Position numbers and translations under genes: made by a program
The notes under the pieces: generated by a model
The model's database searches: none
What the model saw: the letters and a program-made list of their open reading frames with translations, nothing else
What the model was told of the DNA's origin: nothing
NCBI RefSeq assembly: GCF_017573465.1
Contig: NZ_JAGEPF010000015.1
Location: 186,001 to 250,000 of the forward strand
Reading direction: 5' to 3'
Source of the DNA: Actinomadura violacea
GTDB lineage: Bacteria > Actinomycetota > Actinomycetes > Streptosporangiales > Streptosporangiaceae
DNA: 64,000 bases
Part shown: positions 59,191 through 64,000 of the stretch, piece by piece
How positions within the stretch are numbered: position 1 is the stretch's first letter
Layout of the letters: the number at the start of each line of letters is the position of its first letter

Positions 59191-60632
59191 GTGTCCTCCC
59201 GCATCGGCTCGCCGTCCGCCACCTGTTCTCCCGCTCCCTCGTCGCGTTCCCGCCCGCCACCGGACGAGGCGTCCAGCGGCAGCCGCGCCCGCACCCGGAA
59301 CCCGCCGCCCGGCCGCGGGCCCGCGGCCAGCTCCCCGCCGACCGCCGCCGCCCGCTCCCGCATGCCGCGCAGCCCGTTACCCCGCGACCGCCCGCCGGGC
59401 CCGTCCGGGTCCCGCGGCGGGCCCGCACCATCATCGTCGATCTGAACGATCACCGCGTCCGCCGTGCACCGCACCTCCACCGTCACCGACCCCGCCCCCG
59501 CATGCCGGACGACGTTGGTCAGCGCCTCCTGCACGATCCGGTACCCCGCCAGCCCCACCGGCGCCGGCACCGCCGCCAGCACCCCGCCGCCCTCACCCTC
59601 ACCGCCCTCACCCTCACCGCCCTCACCCTCACCGCCGCCGGTGTCGGCGAGGTCGCCGGCGCGCCGCACCCGCAGCCCCGCGGCCCGCGTCCGCTCCAGC
59701 AGCTCACCGACCCGCGCCAGCGACGGAACCGGCTCCACCGGCCCCGCCCCGCCCGGCCCGTCGACCTGCCGCAGCACCCCCAGCACCCCGCGCAGCTCCC
59801 GCAGCGTCTGCCGGCTCGCCGCCTTGATCGCCTCCAGCGCCGAGTACGCCCGCGCCGGATCGTCGCGCCGGTGCAGCGCCGCACCCGCCTGCACGTTGAT
59901 CAGCGAGATCTGGTGCGCCAGCACGTCGTGCAGCTCCCGCGCGATCCGCAGCCGCTCCTGCGCCTCCCGCCGCAGCGCCTCCTCCTCCCGGCCCCGCTCG
60001 GCCTCGGCGGCGCGCCGCTCGGCCTCCTCGAGCCGGATCCGCCGCCCCCGCACGTACTGCCCGATCCCGATCGTCACCAGCAGCGCCAGCGACAGCGACG
60101 CCACACCCCGCGGATCCGCCACCGCGTCCGGATCGCCGCCGTCCCCGCCCCGCACCGCCGAGGTGGTCAGGAACCCCGCGTTCACCACGATCACCGCGCC
60201 CAGCGACACCGCGAGCCGGCACTCCACCGCGGCGTTGAACAGCGCCACCAGGAACACGAACGCGATCGGCCCGTCCGGATACCCCAGCGGGTAGTACAGC
60301 GGCGGCACCACGGTCGCCACCACCAGCAGCGCCACCGGATGCCGGCGCCGCCACACCAGCGCCAGCGTCGTCACCGCGATCAGCGCCAGCCCGCCCGGCC
60401 ACAGCGAACGGTCCCCGGGCTTGACCGCGACCGCGCTCATCACCACCGTGACCACCAGCGCCGCCACCGCCGGTACCACCTCGCCGGCCCGGCCGCGCCC
60501 CCACCGGCGGCCCCACTCCTCCCGGGACCGCGCCGACCACGGCCGCGACCACGGGCTCGGCGGCGGGCTCGGCGGCGGGCTCGGCGGGGCGGGACGCCCG
60601 CGACGCGGCGAAGGCACGCTCACCCGCCCCAC
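59187..60632 (-). CDS. Sensor histidine kinase (HisKA_3/NarX type)
   Basis: A 481-residue kinase. Five or six N-terminal helices (VVPAVAALVVTVVMSAVAV ... FVFLVALFNAAVECRLAVSLGAVIVVNAGF ... LSLALLVTIGIGQYV) lead to a coiled coil and the HisKA_3 motif RIARELHDVLAHQISLINVQAGAALH with the phospho-His. The HATPase domain has IVQEALTNVVRHA and GNGLRGMRERAAAVGGEL. A GEGGEGEGGEGEGGG linker comes from a DNA tandem repeat. The start is GTG 60632 or GTG 60623; a Pro/Arg-rich leader makes this uncertain. It is divergent from a second two-component system 61 bp away. Confidence 0.92.
   Translation of the reverse strand: MGRVSVPSPRRGRPAPPSPPPSPPPSPWSRPWSARSREEWGRRWGRGRAGEVVPAVAALVVTVVMSAVAVKPGDRSLWPGGLALIAVTTLALVWRRRHPVALLVVATVVPPLYYPLGYPDGPIAFVFLVALFNAAVECRLAVSLGAVIVVNAGFLTTSAVRGGDGGDPDAVADPRGVASLSLALLVTIGIGQYVRGRRIRLEEAERRAAEAERGREEEALRREAQERLRIARELHDVLAHQISLINVQAGAALHRRDDPARAYSALEAIKAASRQTLRELRGVLGVLRQVDGPGGAGPVEPVPSLARVGELLERTRAAGLRVRRAGDLADTGGGEGEGGEGEGGEGEGGGVLAAVPAPVGLAGYRIVQEALTNVVRHAGAGSVTVEVRCTADAVIVQIDDDGAGPPRDPDGPGGRSRGNGLRGMRERAAAVGGELAAGPRPGGGFRVRARLPLDASSGGGRERDEGAGEQVADGEPMREDT
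59588..59638. repeat. 15-bp tandem repeat inside a kinase gene
   Basis: The unit CCGCCCTCACCCTCA is repeated about three times in tandem on the plus strand. It encodes the Gly-Glu linker between the dimerisation and ATPase domains of the kinase. Confidence 0.75.
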
Positions 60633-60693
60633 CGTAGCGGCCCCTGACTTTCGGCAGTATCACCGCAGATCACCGGCTTGTACCGTGGGCCGG

Positions 60694-62487
60694 GTGAACG
60701 ACCCGGCCACCACCGTCCCGCAGCGACCGGGGGAGCGGGACACGGCGCCGCACGCCCGCCCCGGCACCCGCACGCCCGCCGTCCATGCCGCGGCACGCAC
60801 GGTGACCCGAGCCGTCCGCGCCGACGCCCGCGCCGTGCTGCACCGGCCCCGGTCCCTGCTGGCCAAGGACACCGCGCTGTGGGCGGTCCTGGCGGCGCCC
60901 GCCGCGTTCGACCTGGCCTCCCCGGTCGCGCCCGCCGCCCCGTCCTGGTGGCTGCGGATCGCCGCGCTCGGCGTCCTGGCCGCCGCCGTCGCGCTGTCGC
61001 GGACCCGCCCGACCGCCGCGCTGCTCACCGCCATCGCCCTCATCGCGGTGCACGGCAACTTCGCCTTCGCGATGCCCGTCATGTCCTACCTGACCGGCAT
61101 GCGGACGCGCCGCGCCCGCCCCGTACTGTGGGTCTTCACCGCCGTGTTCGCCGCCGGCACCCTGCTCAACATCGCCCGCGGCATCGACGTCACCACCTGG
61201 TTCCCCCTGACGATCTGGCTGGTGCTGCTCGGCGTGCTGCCCTGGCTCGTCGGCCGCTACTGGAAGCAGCACCGCGAACTCCTGCACGCCGGCTGGGAAC
61301 GCGCCGAACGCCTCGAACGCGAGCAGCGCATCACCGCCGAACGCGAACGCCTGCGCGAACGCGCCCGCATCGCCCAGGACATGCACGACTCCCTCGGCCA
61401 CGCCCTGGCCCTCATCGCCGTGCGCGCCGGCGCCCTGCAGGTCGCCCCCGGCCTGCAGGACCGGCACCGCGCCGCCGCCGCCGACCTGCGCGCCGGCGCC
61501 GCCGACGCCACCGAGCAGCTCCGCGAGATCATCGGGATCCTGCGCGACGACACCGCCCGCCGCGCCGCCGCGGGGGAGACCCCGCCCCCCGCCGGGCCCG
61601 ACACCGCCGCCCGGCCCGTCCACGAGAGCGTCCACGACCTCGTCGAACGCGCCCGCGCCTCCGGCGTCCCCGTCCACCTGGACACCACCGCCGGCCCCGC
61701 CCCCGGCGCCCTCCCGCCGATGATCGCGCTCGCCGCGCACCGCATCGTGCAGGAGGCCATCACCAACGCCGCCAAGCACGCCCCCGGCGCCCCCATCACC
61801 GTTACCCTCACCCGCCACGACACCGGCCCCGGCCCCGGCCCCGAGCCCGGCGCGGCGCCCGCGGTCGTCGTCACCGTCGCCAACGACGCCCCGCCCGCAG
61901 GCCCCGCCCTCCTGCCGCCCGGCGGCGGCCACGGACTCACCGGACTCACCGAACGCGCCCGCCTCGCCGGCGGCACCCTGCACGCCGCACCCGCCCCCGG
62001 CGGCGGCTTCACCGTCCGCGCCGTCCTGCCCGAGACCCCGCCGCCCGGCCCCCGCCCCCTGGACGCCCCCGACGGCCCCTCCGAGTCCGCCCGGCACCTG
62101 GAACGCGAACGCCGCCAGGTCCGCCGCGGCCTCATCACCGCCATCGCCGTCCCCGCCGCGCTCATCGCCGCCCTCGTCGCCGTCATCCTCGGCTACTACA
62201 CCTACGCCACCCTCAACTCCGTCCTGCCCGCCGCCGACTACGCCGCCCTGCGCGTCGGCGACACCCGCGAGCACGTCGAACCCCTCCTGCCGCCCGTCCA
62301 GGCCACCGAGGCCGGCACCGTCCGCGCCCGCGTCCCCGAACCGCCCGGCGCCCACTGCCGCTACTACCGCCCCACCGCCGACCTGCTCGGCACCGGCCAC
62401 CTGTACCGGCTGTGCTTCACCGACGGCCGCCTCACCGCCAAGAACACCTACAGCACCGCCGACCCCGCCACGAAAGGCACCGAGTGA
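60694..62487 (+). CDS. Sensor histidine kinase with extra C-terminal membrane segment and domain
   Basis: A 597-residue kinase. Four or five N-terminal helices precede the HisKA_3 motif RARIAQDMHDSLGHALALIAVRAGALQV. The HATPase domain has IVQEAITNAAKHAPGAPI and GGHGLTGLTERARLAGGTLHAAPAPGGGF. Beyond this, where kinases normally end, are a further membrane helix (GLITAIAVPAALIAALVAVILGYYTYATL) and about 90 residues (YAALRVGDTREHVEPLLPPVQA..., GAHCRYYRPTADLLGTGHLYRLCFTDGRLTAKNTYS) resembling BamE/SmpA-like small domains. GTG 60694 was chosen. The last codon overlaps the next gene's start. Confidence 0.88.
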   Translation: MNDPATTVPQRPGERDTAPHARPGTRTPAVHAAARTVTRAVRADARAVLHRPRSLLAKDTALWAVLAAPAAFDLASPVAPAAPSWWLRIAALGVLAAAVALSRTRPTAALLTAIALIAVHGNFAFAMPVMSYLTGMRTRRARPVLWVFTAVFAAGTLLNIARGIDVTTWFPLTIWLVLLGVLPWLVGRYWKQHRELLHAGWERAERLEREQRITAERERLRERARIAQDMHDSLGHALALIAVRAGALQVAPGLQDRHRAAAADLRAGAADATEQLREIIGILRDDTARRAAAGETPPPAGPDTAARPVHESVHDLVERARASGVPVHLDTTAGPAPGALPPMIALAAHRIVQEAITNAAKHAPGAPITVTLTRHDTGPGPGPEPGAAPAVVVTVANDAPPAGPALLPPGGGHGLTGLTERARLAGGTLHAAPAPGGGFTVRAVLPETPPPGPRPLDAPDGPSESARHLERERRQVRRGLITAIAVPAALIAALVAVILGYYTYATLNSVLPAADYAALRVGDTREHVEPLLPPVQATEAGTVRARVPEPPGAHCRYYRPTADLLGTGHLYRLCFTDGRLTAKNTYSTADPATKGTE

Positions 62488-63146
62488 TCCGCGTCCTGCT
62501 CGCCGACGACGAGGCCATGATCCGCGCGGGAGTCCGCGCCATCCTGTCCGCCGACCCCGGCATCGACGTCGTCGCCGAGGCCGGCGACGGCCGCGAGGCC
62601 GTCGACCTCGCCCTCGCCCACCACCCCGACGTCGCCCTCCTGGACATCCGCATGCCCCGCATGGACGGCCTCACCGCCGCCGACGAGCTGCGCCGCGCCG
62701 CCCCCGCCACCGCCGTCGCGATGCTCACCACCTTCGGCGAGGACGAGTACATCGCCCGCGCCCTCACCGGCGGCGCCAGCGGTTTCCTGCTCAAGTCCGG
62801 CGACCCCCACGAGCTCATCGCCGGCGTCCGCGCCGTCGCCGCCGGCGCCGCGTTCCTGTCGCCCAAGGTCGCCCACCGCGTCATCACCGAGCTGTCCGGA
62901 GGCCGCATGGCCGCCGGCGCCGCCGCCCGCCGCCGCACCGAAGGACTCACCCCCCGCGAACGGCAGGTCCTCGCCCTGCTCGGCGCCGGCCTGTCCAACG
63001 CCGAGATCGCCGACCGCCTCCACGTCGTCGAGGGCACCGTCAAGGCCTACGTCAGCGCCATCCTCACCCGCCTGGACGTCCGCAACCGCGTCCAGGCCGC
63101 CGTCCTCGCCCACGAAGCCGGACTCGTCCACGACACCACCCCCTGA
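62484..63146 (+). CDS. NarL/LuxR-type response regulator
   Basis: A 220-residue response regulator paired with the preceding kinase. The receiver has IRVLLADDEAMIRAGVRAIL, phosphoacceptor in DVALLDIRMPRMDGL and FLLKSGDP; the LuxR HTH is LTPRERQVLALLGAGLSNAEIADRLHVVEGTVKAYVSAILTRLDVRNRVQAAVLAHEAG. GTG 62484 overlaps the kinase stop (GTGA). A strong bidirectional terminator follows. It may control the ABC-2 permease unit on its right. Confidence 0.94.
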   Translation: MIRVLLADDEAMIRAGVRAILSADPGIDVVAEAGDGREAVDLALAHHPDVALLDIRMPRMDGLTAADELRRAAPATAVAMLTTFGEDEYIARALTGGASGFLLKSGDPHELIAGVRAVAAGAAFLSPKVAHRVITELSGGRMAAGAAARRRTEGLTPRERQVLALLGAGLSNAEIADRLHVVEGTVKAYVSAILTRLDVRNRVQAAVLAHEAGLVHDTTP

Positions 63147-63165
63147 CACACCCCTGCACCCGGCA

Positions 63166-63214
63166 CGGCCAGGGGGCCGCCGCACCCGACTTCGGTGCGA
63201 CGGCCCCCTGGCCG
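63166..63214. terminator. Bidirectional terminator hairpin
   Basis: A 14-bp stem (CGGCCAGGGGGCCG with CGGCCCCCTGGCCG) is extended inward by CGCACC/GGTGCG after a one-base mismatch. It lies between the convergent response regulator and permease genes. Confidence 0.85.
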
Positions 63215-63228
63215 CATACCAGGACGGG

Positions 63229-63981
63229 TCAGGCGTCCCGGCGGCGCAGCACCAGCACACCGCCCCACAACGCCGCCACCGCCCACGCCGCCAGGATCAC
63301 CGCACCGACACCCGCCGGATACGGGCCGTCCCCGCTCATGAAATGCCGCCCCGCACCGCTCGGCAGCACGTCCGCCGCCCGGCGCCCCACGCTCGAACCG
63401 GCGTTCACCAGCAGCATCGGCACCACCAGCAGGAACAGGAACGCCGTCGTCAGCGTCCCCGCCGTGCTCCGCAGCATCGCCCCGAGCCCCAGCACCAGCA
63501 CCGACACCAGCGCCAGGTACACCCCGGCCTGCAGCGCGTCGTCGACGAACACCACCGCCCGGAACCGGCCCCACTCACCCAGCACCGGACCGGCCACCGC
63601 CGTCCCGACCACACCCAGCACCACCCCCGCGGGCAGCGTCACCGCGGCCAGCACCACCGCCTTGGCCATCAGCATCCGCCCGCGCCGCGGCACCCACTGC
63701 AACGTCGACCGGATCCCGCCCGTCGCGTACTCACCGGTGATCACCAGGATCGCGACCGCCACCACCACGAACTGGACCATGTCCAGCGCCGAGATCGCGA
63801 CCCCGCTCACCGACACCACCCCCTGATCGTCCGACGCCACCTCATTGGTGTTGTTCGACACCGTCGACGACGCCAGGACCAGGCACATCAGCCCCATCAG
63901 CACGACCGCCGACGCAAGGCCCCACCACGTCGACCGCAGCGACCACAGCTTCGTCCACTCCGCCGCGACCGCCCCCGGCAT
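63229..63981 (-). CDS. ABC-2 type transport permease
   Basis: A 250-residue membrane permease with six predicted helices: WWGLASAVVLMGLMCLVLASS, ALDMVQFVVVAVAILVITGEYATG, AVVLAAVTLPAGVVLGVVGTAVAG, ALQAGVYLALVSVLVLGLGAML, LTTAFLFLLVVPMLLVNAG and GVGAVILAAWAVAALWGGVLVL. ITGEYATGGIRSTLQWVPRRGRMLMAKAVV is the coupling loop of antibiotic-type exporters. Its ATPase probably lies just outside the window on the right. The ATG at 63981 (MPGAVAAEWTKLWSLRSTWW) is the usual start of these permeases, though the window end is only 19 bp away. Confidence 0.88.
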   Translation of the reverse strand: MPGAVAAEWTKLWSLRSTWWGLASAVVLMGLMCLVLASSTVSNNTNEVASDDQGVVSVSGVAISALDMVQFVVVAVAILVITGEYATGGIRSTLQWVPRRGRMLMAKAVVLAAVTLPAGVVLGVVGTAVAGPVLGEWGRFRAVVFVDDALQAGVYLALVSVLVLGLGAMLRSTAGTLTTAFLFLLVVPMLLVNAGSSVGRRAADVLPSGAGRHFMSGDGPYPAGVGAVILAAWAVAALWGGVLVLRRRDA

Positions 63982-64000
63982 CCCGCCGCCCGTCCGCTCG

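Noticed and set aside
59588..59638. Tandem repeats as a CRISPR array
   Set aside because: The units are directly contiguous without spacers and remain in frame inside a kinase gene.

Overview
The window is a 64 kb piece of a very GC-rich actinomycete chromosome. GTG starts are frequent, stop-start overlaps of the ATGA or GTGA type are common, and the families present (LutABC, HrdB-type sigma factor, menaquinone genes, DUF5999, DUF3040, WYL and CGNR regulators, the Rv2578c-type radical SAM protein) point to Actinomycetota. The overall flavour suggests Streptosporangiales, perhaps Thermomonosporaceae (Actinomadura-like), but no rRNA or ribosomal protein gene is present to prove it. It is mostly ordinary chromosome: I see no complete tRNA, no CRISPR array, no transposase or integrase, and no large biosynthetic cluster.

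Layout. 0-8.8 kb: the end of gcvP, a TPR protein, small enzymes, DUF5999, the lactate-utilisation operon lutABC and a TetR regulator. 8.98-10.1 kb: an odd non-coding stretch with tRNA-like remnants and a chain of hairpins, next to a frameshifted DUF7873 gene; this looks like debris of a mobile element. 11.5-18.9 kb: nitrate assimilation (narK, nasA, nirD, a HemD-type protein with a winged helix, a sirohydrochlorin chelatase) with possible GlnR boxes; nirB is not here. 18.8-21.4 kb: a MarR regulator divergent from a DrrAB-like ABC exporter, with a clear operator. 22.8-24.1 kb: the principal sigma factor. 25.5-36.5 kb: menaquinone genes menE, menB, menC, menD and a detached menF, with a phosphatase, desaturase, Fpg/Nei glycosylase and WYL regulator between them.

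36.7-46.8 kb: bioY, a spermidine-synthase-like protein, SDR, GNAT, an HtrA-like protease, an AraC/DJ-1 regulator divergent from a quinone reductase, an MFS exporter divergent from an ArsR-type regulator, a HAD hydrolase and the radical SAM protein behind an SOS box. 47-57 kb: a lipoprotein glycosidase, DUF3040, an RsbW-like ATPase, two CGNR regulators, a WYL protein with an extra helical domain, a GntR/TSUP pair, an NAD-dependent epimerase and an EamA transporter under an operator-rich promoter. 57-64 kb: an ECF sigma factor translationally coupled to an unusual methyltransferase-Ada fusion, two divergent NarL-type two-component systems and an ABC-2 permease.

The strongest candidates for something unusual are: the tRNA-like/hairpin region at 9 kb; a TTAC-N3-GTAA element present three times in intergenic DNA (10.1, 24.35, 30.36 kb); the methyltransferase with an Ada zinc domain at the wrong end, in an operon with a sigma factor; and a histidine kinase carrying an extra membrane segment and a C-terminal domain after its ATPase domain. 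Family assignments come from recognising motifs by eye; no database search was run.
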